Below are positions 34,727 to 58,166 of a stretch of DNA of 64,000 nucleotides, piece by piece. The translations under genes were made by a program, and so were the position numbers. Source of the DNA: Liolophura sinensis (taxonomy: Eukaryota; Mollusca; Polyplacophora; Chitonida; Chitonidae); NCBI RefSeq assembly GCF_032854445.1, contig NC_088302.1, positions 24,565,788 through 24,629,787 of the forward strand, written 5' to 3'. The stretch's first letter is position 1. Every line of letters begins with the position of its first letter. The notes beneath the pieces are model-generated. The model saw nothing but the letters and a program-made list of their open reading frames with translations. It searched no databases and was not told the origin of the DNA.

Positions 34727-36504
34727 GCGAGAGAGAACAAGATTTCGCCCGTCGTCCAGAAAATGTAGCCTCCAGTCCGTCTAATGCTCTTCCCAGGGTT
34801 TAGTAAGGATGAACAAATTCATCTCCGTAAGCCAATGAGAAAGTAAAATAATAAAAACAAGGAAGCTCAAATTAAGAGCGAAAACTGGAATAGTTTCTCA
34901 TGGGATATATTAATCAGAAAACTAGCGACAGCATAACAGAAATGGTGATGTCATCGAAATATGCCTTCAAAGCACTGGATGGTCGTGATAGGTCAGGTAT
35001 TATATAAACCCTGTATACCCATATGGGACATTCACCTATGTTCTGAAAATATCCCTTGACATGCACTTATTTTCTGTGCTGTGATAAAGTAAAATGTCGC
35101 ATGACAATTCTGGTCTATATTTACCGTTATGCCATCATTCATCTGTAACAATGCTACGTTCATGAAATGCTTTGTACATAACAAACATTCTTTCAGCATC
35201 TTTTCTATGTTAAAGATGACATTGCCCCCAAAACAGACAGTGCTCAGAGTTCGGTATCCCTGTAATACATGCTTGTCCTGATCTTTTACAAGGACGTCCG
35301 TGAGAACAGGATTTTTTCAAATATTTGTGTATAACCACTATTTCATATTTATTTGTATAAGATACTGTACATATGCAGCATATGCCATTTTGTGTTATTC
35401 TATGATTATGTTAATTCGATTATTAAGAACAATATCCACTGGGACCGGAATCCGTAACTACTACATCAACCAGGATATGAACGTTAATTTTACGTGGCGG
35501 GATTTCTGCTGGACATGACGTCATGTCATGATGGGAGGAAATCGCTCAGTATACAGGATGGATAATGTTCCGTTCTGTTCAGATTACCCTCTGGTGACAA
35601 CTTTGATTGTCACGTGTAATGAAAAGTCCAGTACCTAGACCTATACCCTTGTTTTCTCCCCTGTTCTAACAACATGTCAGTTGGGTCAAGCGTCTGGACT
35701 GGTAATGAAAAATGGCTGCATCGGACTTGTAATTGACAGCAAAGCTGTTTTATGTCTGAACTAATTTGGTTGCAAAGGCAAACAAAAAACCATTCCGTAG
35801 ATTTCAATATTGATCGCACTGCATGCGTGTCGTTATCTCGTCGTTATAAGCATATGTATGCTAGAATTACCTACCTTGTCTCCTCGACTTTTGCATGTGG
35901 GCTATATATAGATGTTTTCACGACACACATTACCCTCATTAAAGCGTCGATCTCAGTATGTATAGACAGCTTTACTGATTTTGCGGTTGGGTTTTTTCTT
36001 ATCATTTGGGTTACTCGGAATTTTATCTACAATCGTGACCAACAGGGTTTCTGTTTTTACATACATGTGTGTAGCTTTATTTTTACTCCATATCTTCATA
36101 CGTATTTAGCAGTAATGGAGATATTGTCAAATATAAAGTGTGTCAAAACTGATTGTGAGTGCTTGTCATCGGCAAGTCATCAGGTGGTGAGAAACTTTTT
36201 TGAGAAATTTAACATAGCTAACAGTTATTATCCTTCACAAAAGGAAATCTAACAATCATTTACGATAGTCATGGCTGAGATTTTAGTGATTAGGCAGGGG
36301 CTTTACAACTGATACTTTCTCAGGCATGCCTTGCTTTGAATACCTAGCGATAAGACCAGTGGTTTTCTCCGGACCTCAATTTCGCTCGGCCAAGACCAGT
36401 CAATCGTAAATGGCACTTTGTTACACGTTTTGTGTGGTTCATAATGATACCTTCTCACTATGAGTCGCCAGTATTCAGTTTTACGTATTATACAGTACTT
36501 AGTG
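34727..36504. other. Convergent intergenic spacer, 5' part
   Basis: The 166-codon frame at 35752-36252 has no recognised similarity or codon pattern, so I do not call it a gene. A palindrome acatgacgtcatgt lies at 35513-35526. Confidence 0.5.
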
Positions 36505-36605
36505 TTACATGAGATACCATATCGCACAGAATACTGAATCAGATTACCGTAGCGCAAAGAATACTGAATCAGAATACGGTATCTCACAGAATACTGGATA
36601 CGGCT
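36505..36605. repeat. ~32-bp tandem repeat
   Basis: Three units of 'cacagaatactgaatcagat' with 'taccgtagcg' variants. Confidence 0.75.
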
Positions 36606-38007
36606 ACACCACTGTCAGTGTGTACATGTTCTCGCAAAACTTCATCAGGGTCTTTTTCTGTATCATTTTCTTACTTTGTCTGATCCCCACTTTGTGATCC
36701 CCACGACCTGACAAATGCCAGACATATTGCGTAGTTAGCGTCTGTGGTCAGAACAACAGGAAAACACTGTTCATTGTATTAAATAAATATCTATTGCAGG
36801 ACGATTACATGGTTACAACAAAACGGTTCAATAACGGTTCGAGATTATGAAACGAGATTATTTAATATCACAGTAAAAAGGTCTACTAACATGGGAAAAA
36901 TTACCCAGGAATCAAAGTTACAAATGTGCAAAAATGATATCTTTGGCTCAACTGATTTAAACGTGGACTTCGTACTATATCTTTATTAAAAATATAAATA
37001 TAATAAAACCCCGCAACAAACCATTAAATTACAGCTATTTGGAATGTAAACGTGTTAAAACGACCCACAGTAAAATTGAAAATAAGTAATGTATCACAGA
37101 AATTTGGGACGGATAGTCATATGTATGTATACAACCTGAAATATATTTGCAATATATATGCAAAATGACATTCCGTTACTTAATTAATAACCGCAACAAT
37201 AAACCAGACATCTATAGCTTTGTAGAGTACTATATATCACACTGTGTACCAGTACATTTGCAGTGTGTTGCATGTGTCAGATCATATTTCTCTACAAAAT
37301 GACACAGAAGAATTTATCCGCTTTTTTCTCTCCTGGATAAAGTATGTGCACTTTTTACAGCAAAAATATCAGCAGGCTTTCAGCGCACAGCCGTGAAGTC
37401 TCTTTACTTACTTACTGGACCATCAGAATCCCTGTATGTGTGGCAGGTGGAGTGTTTTGGCACATACAAAGACTTTGATGACACCTAATTTCCATATGGT
37501 GAAGAAAAAAAAAAGCGACACAATGGACTTGAATAATATATTCAGCTCAAAGAATTATCGTCGCTGAGTTTAAATTAATACTGCTTAAAAAAACCCCTCT
37601 GTCTGCACAGGTGATAATGAAAAACATGGTGTAGGGTTTGAGTAAATCCATGTGCATTTGTTACCTGTCACAAAACATGCAAGACATTGCCCAGGCAATT
37701 AAAATGTGACAATGGCTTATATGTTTGGATTAACACAAACAGAAAGGAACCCTTTAAACAGATCTACGTGCATAGAATTTAACAAGTAACCCTTTACATT
37801 CATGCCAGGGATATCTTTAGTTGACAACACCTACATATATAAGGAATGGCCTACATCTGATCTACACAGACCTACATGTATCTACAGTACATGTACATGA
37901 TAGAGAAGTAAACAGGCCAGCATAAACAGCACAGTTCCAGTACCAACAAAACTGCTAACATAATACAGCCTAGTTTGTGGGTATAAAAATATCTGTCAGT
38001 ATAATAC
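36606..38007. other. Convergent intergenic spacer, middle
   Basis: AT-rich, stops in all frames, nothing recognised. Confidence 0.55.
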
Positions 38008-38140
38008 AGCACAGTTCAGCAGAACAGAACTGTCAGCCAGAGCAGAACTGTAAGATTGAGCAGAACTGTCAGCCAGAGCAGAACTGTAAGTCAGAATAGA
38101 ACTGTTAGATAGAGCAGAACTGTCAAGCCAAAGAAAAATT
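38008..38140. repeat. ~19-bp tandem repeat
   Basis: About six units of 'agcagaactgtcagccag' and variants. Confidence 0.8.
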
Positions 38141-38559
38141 GTCAACATATCTTACTGAGGCCAGAGCGTATTCAGAAAAACAAGAGCAAAACATTTTAAA
38201 GATAGCGAGTTGATGAAGAAAAAGGTGGAAAGTTTGAACTGTAAACTAGGACGGCAAAGCAGTTGCGGCCGGGGTCCACGTCATTTGTTGTTGTAGTTAT
38301 CACTCTACGCCATCAAATATAAGGCAGCATAGCTACAAGTAATCGCACAATCGTTTTTTGGAAATCATGGACAGTGCAGCAGAAAAGCATTAAGTCAAAT
38401 ACCATAAACCCAGTCCAGTTCCCAGGTAAACTCAACGTTAAAGCAATAGATTAACATCTATTTGTAAAAAAAAAACGTGATTGGTCATTTTAAACGCATT
38501 TAAACTGTTTGATCGTAGCTGAAATCCGTTGCATACTACGGAAAGAGCATGCTTGGGCA

Positions 38560-39010
38560 TGTCTTACAGTTTGGTGCAAGTTTCACACTTGTAACTCCCA
38601 TAGTTCTCCAGTTGCAGGTCATTGAAATTGCCTAATTAAATTTTATTTTTTTTTTGACTATATCTCAGATATAGATAAAAAAATTTTGACATTTCAATAC
38701 TAGTTGCGACATCACAACTTCTACCAATGTAGCTACCAACGGTCTATCTGCAAAACAAATTTCAAAACATCGGTTCAGTGGTTCTTGAGAAGATGTTTAA
38801 ATGATTCATATAAAATGCTATATGGCCGCCAAACCACGTGACATAAAAAAAAATTGGGCTCTGTGGTGCAGAACTTCAGGCATCGGGGGAGCAATACTGC
38901 AAAATTTCAAGTCAAGCGGTCTAGGCTGTAGGTGGCACACAAATCGAATAAATAATAATAATAATATTACGAACGACTTCAATAGGTGTCACACACAAGA
39001 ACCTGCCTGG
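38560..39010. repeat. Dispersed repeat shared with 47095-47410
   Basis: Shared ordered words: ggttcagtggttcttgagaag, a 'ccgccaaaccacgtgacata' counterpart, and 'cttcaataggt'. Copy boundaries are unclear, and an (AAT)n run sits inside this copy. Family unknown. Confidence 0.6.
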
Positions 39011-39061
39011 CCCATAATGAAAAATTTCAAAGGCGATTATGAATATCACTTAAAAACCTTA

Positions 39062-39428
39062 AACAAATTAATCTCCACTCATTTCTTAGATCAGTGCATA
39101 TTCTGTCAGCAGATATCAGTGTACAAATTAATCTCCACTCATTTTTAGATCAGTGCATATTCTGTCAGCAGATATCAGTGTACAAATTAATCTTCACTCA
39201 TTTTTAGATCAGTGCATATTCTGTCAGCAGATATCAGTGTACAAATTAATCTTCACTCATTTTTAGATCAGTGCATATTCTGTCAGCAGATATCAGTGTA
39301 CAAATTAATCTCTCCACTCATTCTTAGATCAGTGCATATTCTGTCAGCAGATATCAGTGTACAAATTAATCTTCACTCATTCTTAGATCAGTGCATATTC
39401 TGTCAGCAGATATCAGTGTACAAATTTG
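39062..39428. repeat. 60-bp minisatellite, six copies
   Basis: Unit contains aaattaatctccactcattt, agatcagtgcatattctgtc and agcagatatcagtgtac. Copies are 59-61 bases and almost identical, so the expansion is recent. Confidence 0.96.
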
Positions 39429-40074
39429 AAGATTATAATCAATTCTATTGTAGATGTAGCTTCAAAGAATGAGAGTAATACGCAGAAACTAAAGTATATT
39501 GCCAGTAGCACAGGTGAAACAGAAACAGTGCACCACATAGATTATTTATATGCTAAGTGACCCCCCCCCTCCCCCCCGCCTCAACAATGTGAGGCTAAGT
39601 GACATTTAACCATTAAGTGAAGTTTTAAAATAATGCTGGCAAGGCTTTAATAAAGGTAGTAAAAAAAATATTGAGATGTTTTCAGCTGGGCCAAGCAGCT
39701 GTTTAAGCCTGTTAGCCTGTGGGTCAGTCAGTTACACGTTTGGCGTCCTATCTTTAACAACGGAGTCTGACCTAATGCATGAAGGCATGCATCCCTCTGT
39801 GGCAACTATTTAGGACTGTTTTGGAAGTGAATAACACGAAATGATCTCACTAGAACTGAAGTAGAGGCATGAGTGTGCATGTATGAAATTTAGTGTTCAA
39901 CTATACCATACTTAGACTTCTTATTTTACATTCATTTTCATGAAAATAACCCCTTTATAGCATTGCTGAAAAAGGCTGCAGGTTTCTTCAGCCTACCCAA
40001 ACTTGACGTCATGGTTAAGTGTCACTCAGAAGAACCTACTCCTCATACAAACATTGAGACATTAAGGACTACAG
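39429..40074 (-). other. Presumed 3' flank/UTR of the CCDC169-like gene
   Basis: No clear polyadenylation signal chosen; a weak ATTAAA (reverse strand) lies at 39646-39651. A C-run lies at about 39561-39576. Confidence 0.4.
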
Positions 40075-50835
<10,761 letters not shown>

Positions 50836-50876
50836 CTTGTTTTTCCTGTTGCAGCTCGTTTCTATGTATTTTGGCA

Positions 50877-50892
50877 TGACGTCACACACGTG
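50877..50892. promoter_or_regulatory. CRE palindrome and E-box upstream of the CCDC169-like gene
   Basis: TGACGTCA, the full CREB/CREM palindrome, lies at 50877-50884, 42 bases before the start codon. CACGTG follows at 50887-50892. A full CRE this close to a start is typical of CREB- or CREM-driven promoters, many of them testis-active. Function here is inferred from position only. Confidence 0.5.
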
Positions 50893-53117
50893 TCATACAA
50901 CGATGTTAAGTCAGGGGGCTATTTACTGTGGAATTCAGTAAAAGACGGAAAGCCGGTGTGGAAAAGTAACACATCTCTCAACTTAATGGGCTTTCTGTTT
51001 TTTATTTGTCAATTCATGCTGTCTAGTTGCATTCGAAATCATGATGCTACATCCATAATGTTGAAATGAAATAAAATAAATTACTAAAGCAACAGATATA
51101 GGCCTAGTATGATTTAACGTATAAATTACTCAGTCGTATTTTACGTTCTGATAACTTAATTTGCCTTTTTTTTTCAACTAAAAAGTTTGATATGTAAAAC
51201 ATATGTACATTGGCTTTAACTTTGCTAACTCATACGGCTAACTTTGCTAGCCGGATGTAAATGTTTGTCTGCAGACCATGGATATAGACCCAGGACTACA
51301 TGAATATGACGGTGTACAGGATCCCTAGCATTTAACAGGGCCTCTCTGATATAGGTCAGGGTTATAACTTATACTTAGATCTTCAGTACTGAAAGTTTGC
51401 AAAAAAAAAAAGCTCATGAAATAGGCCTAAATAAATAATCGACAGGAAGGTACCGGTTCAAACCCGGCCTTGGGCAGTGAATGTGTAGGCTCCCGTGATT
51501 AATGATTGTGAGTCTTATAAGCGATTGATGGCGCTGGAGGACGATTGTACTCACTGGTTTTGTCACCCATAATGAAACCTGATCCACTCCCTTGCATATG
51601 TGAAAACAAATCTTAAGAATTCAATCTATCATTAAATCAGTCAATGAGACAGTCAGTCAGGCAGACAGACATCCAGTCATTCAGTCAATCAATCACCAAA
51701 CAGAAGTTTATGTCTCTTACAATGATGCATTTAAAGCTATATATACATATAGGTCCACTTATGCTTGCCTCACTGCATTAAGCTACACAATCAACCTGCG
51801 TTTTACAGTGGATGATAGACTACAATCAGGCTAAAGAAAACATAAGATTAAAGATTCACTTACTTGAGCCTATATAACACGTAGGATTATTTTGGATTGT
51901 ACGTATAGCAGGCCTATATTGCAGGAGGGTGCCTCGATCATGGCGTATATATTTCTTATGTCTAAAATTAACCCACATGTTCAGAGGTTAGTGTATAGAT
52001 TGTCACATTTTTTCCTCGATAGCTATAAATTACACTAGATACACTGAAAAAGCATTACCGTGTACATTAGTCATTAGATCTTCTTTACGGAATTAATTCT
52101 GTGACAATAATGGGTGTATCATGCGTTAGAAATTGTCAATTTCCACGGCGGAAAAAAGAGACTTTAGTGAGCACTTAGAGAGAGATTATACATGCATGAA
52201 GTACCGGTATACTGGAGAATGCCATTAAGAAAGACGTGGGCGGGTAAAGTTGTTTACGTCGGCTCCTTTAATGCTGCACGACAGCATTGTTTTCCAAAGA
52301 AAGAAAGCCCCCTTCTAAGTCGCTATGGTCTGTTATCTCCTGTGTGTGACCAGTGAACGCAGAGAAACGGTTCTCTTTGACGTGAAAACCGCCTTTGTTT
52401 AGGATGTTGTCGGCAGACCTCCGTTCATGTACTTAATTTTGCTGAGCGCTTATACGTTTTATTTGTTTTAGTGTGAATAATTTGTGTGGGAAGTTGCTCA
52501 TTATGTTGGACAATTTGTGCAAGTGCTTGAAAGGGAAAAGTTTTGTCCTTCCTTTGATTTTCCTGTGTAATTAACTAAGGATACACCGACTTCAACTTCA
52601 GTCGCCGACTCCCAACGAAGGAATGGTTGACTTATTGCCACTTTGGCAACATTGCAGCCATACCGAGTCGAGAACAGTAGATAGAGAACTGTCGGAATCA
52701 AATTAAATGGCTGAACATTGTTGACACCAGCTAACAATCACAAACCTCAGCTATAGACTCAAAAATAAAAGCAAAATACTTTGTTTTTTTTTTAATATTT
52801 AAGGTAGAAAATTGTATACATGGAGGTATAAGAGCTATGATGTTTTATGACACATTCACTTCATCTTTAAATATTTAATGACAACATCGCCAGCAATGCT
52901 ATCAATCAATAAAAATAGAGTTAAATGCATGTGTACGAAACCTTTGCCGAGTTAATCTACTTATAATCAGCTATATGTTTGTCACATTGGGCATCGCATG
53001 GAACACACCCAGGAGCAATGCCCTCTTCGAGAATAAAAATGGGTGTTACACGTGGCAGATAGGCCTAGTCCTTTTACTATGGCACTTTATTAAGACAACC
53101 AGGTCTCTTCGATACAT
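50893..53117. other. Upstream intergenic region
   Basis: No second gene recognised. The 152-codon + frame at 50611-51069 overlaps exon 1 antisense and has no similarity. A possible family 3 SINE remnant lies near 51440-51640 (ggttcaaacccggccttggg), and loose CAGT repeats near 51640-51700. Confidence 0.5.
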
Positions 53118-53432
53118 ATCGAGGCGGTAGATGCAGGGTGAATCCTGGGTCGGGTCACACCTAAGACCTTAAAAGAGGAAGTACGCTTGGCGTTCGGCAT
53201 GAAGGGGATAGTGCAACGACTGCTTGACCCGTATCAGTATAATGGCTCGGGCGGGGCGCCTTACATGCTAAGTCGTCTCAGTGAAGCAGCACTAGCTAAA
53301 AGCTCGGTGGAAATCCGTCCTGCATCAGGTAAGCAAATTACATGCACTCTAATGACTCCTTCGTCGTCATATGACTGAAAAATTGTTAAGAATGACGTTA
53401 AACCCCAAGCACTCACTCACTCACTCACTATT
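53118..53432 (+). mobile_element. SINE family 2, 5'-truncated copy
   Basis: From ggcggtagatgcagggtgaa through agtataatggctcgggcggg to gacgttaaaccccaagcact and (CACT)n. It is the same family as 45590-45960 but lacks the A box. Confidence 0.85.
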
Positions 53433-54311
53433 GATACATATCTATGAATATAAGAACCAAAGCCTTGCGGCAACATGCAGGATCAATAACATGTATGTAC
53501 TTTATTGTTTAATCGAATTCAGGTCTCATCCACATTGTCAACGGTGAGGAACATACACACGTATCTGTATTTACAGTATAAGATGTGATATGATGGGCCG
53601 TAAAATGATGAAATAAATTCACAAAAGAACGTCTATTTTTTAACACTATGAAATTTACTTTGATATTTCTCAGAATATCTAATAAGAATGAGAGAGAAAA
53701 TTATACGAGCCTGTATATTTATTACTGATAATGTACTTGTATATTGTACACAATTAATCGACTAATCAATGATCGCATGTATATTCCTCAAACAACTGGA
53801 ACCATTCCGAGGAAATATGTAAGTACCTACAGGTGTGGATTACAGGTATATAAAAACCCTTGACAACAACATCTTCTCTTCAATTTATTTCACGATTTTT
53901 ATGTATTTTTTCATTTTCCTTTTTATTATAAACCGCTCTTTTGCAAGTAGCGAACAAACCTGCTGACATAAAGACTTATAGTCGGGCCAGCGAGAGCCGG
54001 GATTCGAGTTTGAGACCACAATGGTCATTGGATGTAGCCAGCGCAACATTCTAGCGTGTGAGCTCGTTCCAGTTCAATCGATTCTACACAACTCAGCCAT
54101 GTAGTAGATATCAAAAAGTGCACGTGTACCTGTAATTCGTCCAGACACTATACCTCATTAATACTTTGACTTTTAAGCCTACTATATGGTTGCCCAATTT
54201 TGTATTAGCTATAGTTACGTGTTAATGAACCTATACATGTTTAACGTCTCAGCACACTGTACTGTCATTGTGCAAAATCAGTGGTGGGCAATAGTTAAGG
54301 TATAATATAAA
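53433..54311. other. Intergenic, no gene seen
   Basis: AT-rich; no exon or repeat recognised. Confidence 0.5.
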
Positions 54312-54530
54312 TTGGATCATCCTGGCCAATTGGTGAGCGTGTTAACGCAGCACGGTAACGCAGGAGCCTCTCACCAATGCTGTCGCTGTAAGTTCAAGTC
54401 CAACCCATGCTGGCTTCCTCTCCGGTCAAATGGTCCTTTCTCTTCCGGGTTCTGTCAGGCCATAATATTTGGCCGCCGTCGTATAAGTGAAATATCCTAA
54501 CTGAGTAACATAACGGAGTTAAATAAATTA
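54312..54530 (+). mobile_element. SINE family 1, diverged copy with body deletion
   Basis: Decayed head, gttcaagtccaacccatgct, a gap where 'caacctgcggatgg' should be, then gccgtcgtataagtgaaata and tail. Confidence 0.83.
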
Positions 54531-55776
54531 CTAAAAAAAATAATAAATTAAGGTATAATGCATTTCTACTCCTCCCGTTCAAATTTGTCTGGACAGAAAC
54601 CATCTGACTTCGGTTTGATGAACCCATACTGATACTAAAAATTATATTTCACGATAACCAAATAGTGAAATTTATTCATGTGGCAATATTCATCATAACA
54701 TAATCTGTCTTTTTTAAAGGAATGAATTCTGCTGTGTTTCCTAGCATGTATAGATGTAAATAAACAAACAATGGATGTATATATACTATATATATACTGT
54801 ATATGTATCCTATAACGAAGGTTGTATTGATTTTATTTACTTTCAGTGTGAATATTCACCGGTAATACTTCATTTTCTTGCCTGAAATAACTTAATTAAA
54901 GTATCTGAATATAGTGTTCTTTCTTTCTTGTCAGAATACAGAATATTCTAAAAAGAAGTTTGGGGAAAAGACATGTACCACGTCGGCGTTGTCTCCCTTT
55001 ACTGAGTAGTGCCCAGTAGTCATTCTTGTCTGGCTCACGAGTTAACATAAAACTAACATATATAAAGATGCAGATAAAAGGGATCGCCAAAGTGCATGAA
55101 ATAACGCCATGACTTGACCAGACTTGACAACCCACCTACATGTAGTTATGCACGCTGTTTTGGTGGGTAGACACTTGGTCTGTACTCTTGAGATAAACTT
55201 TATGCCGGGAATGTACGAAAACGACCACATTAGTTCTACTTCAAAATGACACAATTTAGGCTTGAACCCAGGTATCCCGCTACAAGGCCATCGCTGTATG
55301 ACGTATGAGTATGAGATCACAGGCAAGGTCCGTGGCAGTGTACACAATGGAACGGTCTGGTGTATACGGAGTCTATATGCAGGCCTACGTGCATGTACAT
55401 TTGGTCTTTCACGTCCGCAGAGAAGAAGGAAACATATGAAGTGTTATCTATGTCAAGGGATTTGTTGTTATCTGCATATGGGGAGCATTTTTAGGGCCAG
55501 ACATGATGTCCAGTCCGATGGTTAGTCCTTTAAACAATACTGACTATAAATTATGAATTCGTCACATTTTTTCAGTACCTTTCTCCGCGATGTTTCCACT
55601 GGGCCATAGACACGCTATTTTCATATTTCCCCTGGGAAAATTTGTGTACAGTCTTATCATTTGTCATGTCATTCATTCACCCAGGAATACCGGTAAACCA
55701 CAGATTAATCTGATATCACAGTTTGTGGATAGTGTAAGCCTATACCTGCGTCGATGTATTAGACTGGGTGTCTAAT
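54531..55776. other. Intergenic, no gene seen
   Basis: Opposing open frames at 55042-55347 (-) and 55262-55525 (+) have no family resemblance. A TA-rich stretch lies near 54776-54806. Confidence 0.5.
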
Positions 55777-56518
55777 AGTGATACGTAACAACACAAGCTC
55801 TACACATGAATATGTTTGAAGTCCATATTCTTTCAAAAAAAAATCAAGTCAGAACACTTTTTCTAATTCATAACGTTAAACTGCTCAGTTTTGACGCGAA
55901 GAACTCATTGCCTCGGGTAACGTCATAATTAATAAAATAAAACAAATGGCATGTTGGGGAATGGTCGTGGGGGTGATCTGTTTTACAGTAGATGCATCAA
56001 CCTACGGTGGGAAAAAACACTTCACGCAGTAGCACACCTAAACTACACTCTCACCGAATAGACTACGTTGTTTTTTACAACAAAAATTTTCTGACATCCA
56101 GCTTTAAAACCATACTGACGGCAGTATGGTTTTAAAGCTGGATGTTAAGAAATTGTTTTCGAGTTCATATACTACAGATAACAATTAAATTCATTTATTA
56201 AGGTTATATTATACTAAAACGTGTAAACAATTTCAAATATGGCAGTGTCAGAAAATATGGCTTACAGTAAAATCGATAGCTGTTTAGGTAACTGGTGTCG
56301 CCCTCCGTCAAAACATGTTGAACTCATCTCTACATCCAGCATGCCACTGGTTTTTGAATAATTATGACGTCACTCGCGGCAATGGGTTCTTGCCGTTGAA
56401 ACCGAACTTATGGACTTCAACATTATGAATTAGAAAAAGTGCTCTAACTTGATTTTCCTTACAATAATGTGAACTTCAAACATATCAATGTGTAGAGCTT
56501 GTGTTGTTACGTGTCACT
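55777..56518. mobile_element. Foldback element, 742 bp, with long inverted arms
   Basis: The left arm starts agtgatacgtaacaacacaa; the right arm, reverse-complemented, starts agtgacacgtaacaacacaa. Similarity continues through agctctacac, tatgtttgaag, ctttttctaattcataa and acgtcataatta for about 190 bases. The centre (56092-56148) is a near-perfect palindrome of 25-base arms (catccagctttaaaaccata) around acgg. No coding frame. It looks like a non-autonomous foldback or large MITE-type DNA element; the target-site duplication is unclear. Confidence 0.85.
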
Positions 56519-56620
56519 GACAAAAGGCAATTTTGGTGGCGATTATGACTGATTTTACAGACAGCTGAAATTAGTCGACTCTCCAAGAGAAATTTACTAA
56601 AGGTGTGTGTACATTAGACT

Positions 56621-56745
56621 GTGGCAGGGCAAGTCCATGTCATACTGCCGGCACCGAAGTATCATGCCAAAGACATCGGGCATGACACTCCACAAGTCAC
56701 ATTATACTGACACCGGGACAACCAGGACTGTTTCCACACTCTAAT
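56621..56745. repeat. Dispersed repeat, second copy of the 6053-6190 sequence
   Basis: Shared ordered words include ggcagggc, tatcatgcc, gggcatgacac, cattatactgacaccgg and aaccag. Confidence 0.7.
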
Positions 56746-56999
56746 CTCGCCACGACAGGCAGCAACATGTACCCGACACATGATACCAAAGTAGACACCA
56801 GTGCAGACGTGTCAGTACCTATAAAAAATCAGTGTGGTTTTGAACTATATGCTCGGAGAGAAGCTAAAGTAAGATGACAAATACAGGTTATGTGTAATTG
56901 ACCATCATGTATTGCTGACAGTTCCATACCGGTCAGGGAATGTGTTTACCCGTGCAGTCTTAAGTTCCTGGTTCTTCAGTACCAATATGTCGTGTATAT

Positions 57000-57205
57000 C
57001 TGTATGCCAAACTATGGAAAGTTGGTCACTAACTTGCCAAAGATCGATGATTTTACCCGTGGGTTCTCTGGTATTTTTCACCCATGCATGAAACTGACCG
57101 TCATCGTATAATATACAATTATTGGATTTTTCGGAGTGGAAAATCGTGATTTGTCAGATCGAGACAATTAAACAACGAGCGTTAAACCACAATCAATGAA
57201 AGATC
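57000..57205 (+). mobile_element. SINE family 3, 3' part
   Basis: ggtcactaacttgccaaaga, a 'cacccatgcatgaaactgac' counterpart and a gcgttaaaccacaatcaatg tail followed by an (AATC)n run. Confidence 0.65.
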
Positions 57206-57518
57206 AATCAATCAATTAATCAATCAATCAAGCCAGCGTAGAGAGCGGCACATGCGCGGTAAGGGGTATCCAGCTGACCTTGTGAACATCTGTTCCCCAC
57301 TCCACACATCAACATTTACTCTCGCAGTGCATTATGCATTGCCCAAGCGTGTTGGTGTATTAGACTCCGAGAGAGAGTTGCACTTGGCCAAACAGTTACA
57401 CACACGAGTTTCTTTCGCTTATATCTTTCACATAACAACATACTAACCGAAAGTCAACAGTTTTCCACATACCAGTCTTTCAAAGCTTGTACCTGCGCTG
57501 TTCCTCCTCATCAGCTTT

Positions 57519-58166
57519 GCAGGCTGCTGTGCATCTCTTACAGTGTATCAGCTTCACAATCGCTGTGCATCTCTTACAGTGTATCAGCTTCACAGACTGC
57601 TGTGCATCTCTTACAGTGTATCAGCTTCACAATCGCTGTACATCTCTTATAATGTATCAGCTTCACAATCGCTGTGCATCTCTTACAGTGTATCAACTTT
57701 ACAGCTTGCTGTGCATCTCTTACAGTGTATCAGCTTCACAATCGTTGTGCATCTCTTACAGTGTATCAGCTTCACAATCGTTGTGCATCTCTTACAGTGT
57801 ATCAGCTTCACAATCGCTGTGCATCTCTTACAGTGTATCAGCTTCACAGGCTGCTGTGCATCTCTTACAGTGTATCAGCTTCACAGTCGATGTGCATCTC
57901 TTATAATGTATCAGCTTCACAGTCGTTGTGCATCTCTTACAATGTATCAACTTTACAGCTTGTTGTGCATCTCTTACAGTGTATCAGCTTCACAATCGCT
58001 GTGCATCTCTTACAGTGTATCAACTTTACAGCTTGCTGTGCATCTCTTACAGTGTATCAGCTTCACAATCGCTGTGCATCTCTTACAGTGTATCAACTTC
58101 ACAATCGCTGTACATCTCTTACAGTGTATCAACTTTACAGCTGGCTGTGCATCTCTTACAGTGCGT
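57519..58166. repeat. 36-bp minisatellite, about 18 copies
   Basis: Unit gctgtgcatctcttacagtg plus tatcagcttcacaatc. Variants 'caactttacagctt' and 'cacaggctgct' recur in blocks, indicating higher-order structure. 36 is a multiple of three, so all three forward frames are open (up to 232 codons); this is not a protein gene on present evidence. Confidence 0.96.

Noticed and set aside
35752-36252. 166-codon open frame in the convergent spacer
   Set aside because: No recognisable domain or family, mixed composition typical of AT-rich chance frames, and no splice partner; I would need transcript data to call it.
57519-58166. CRISPR-like regular repeat
   Set aside because: Direct tandem copies without unique spacers in an animal genome; this is a minisatellite.
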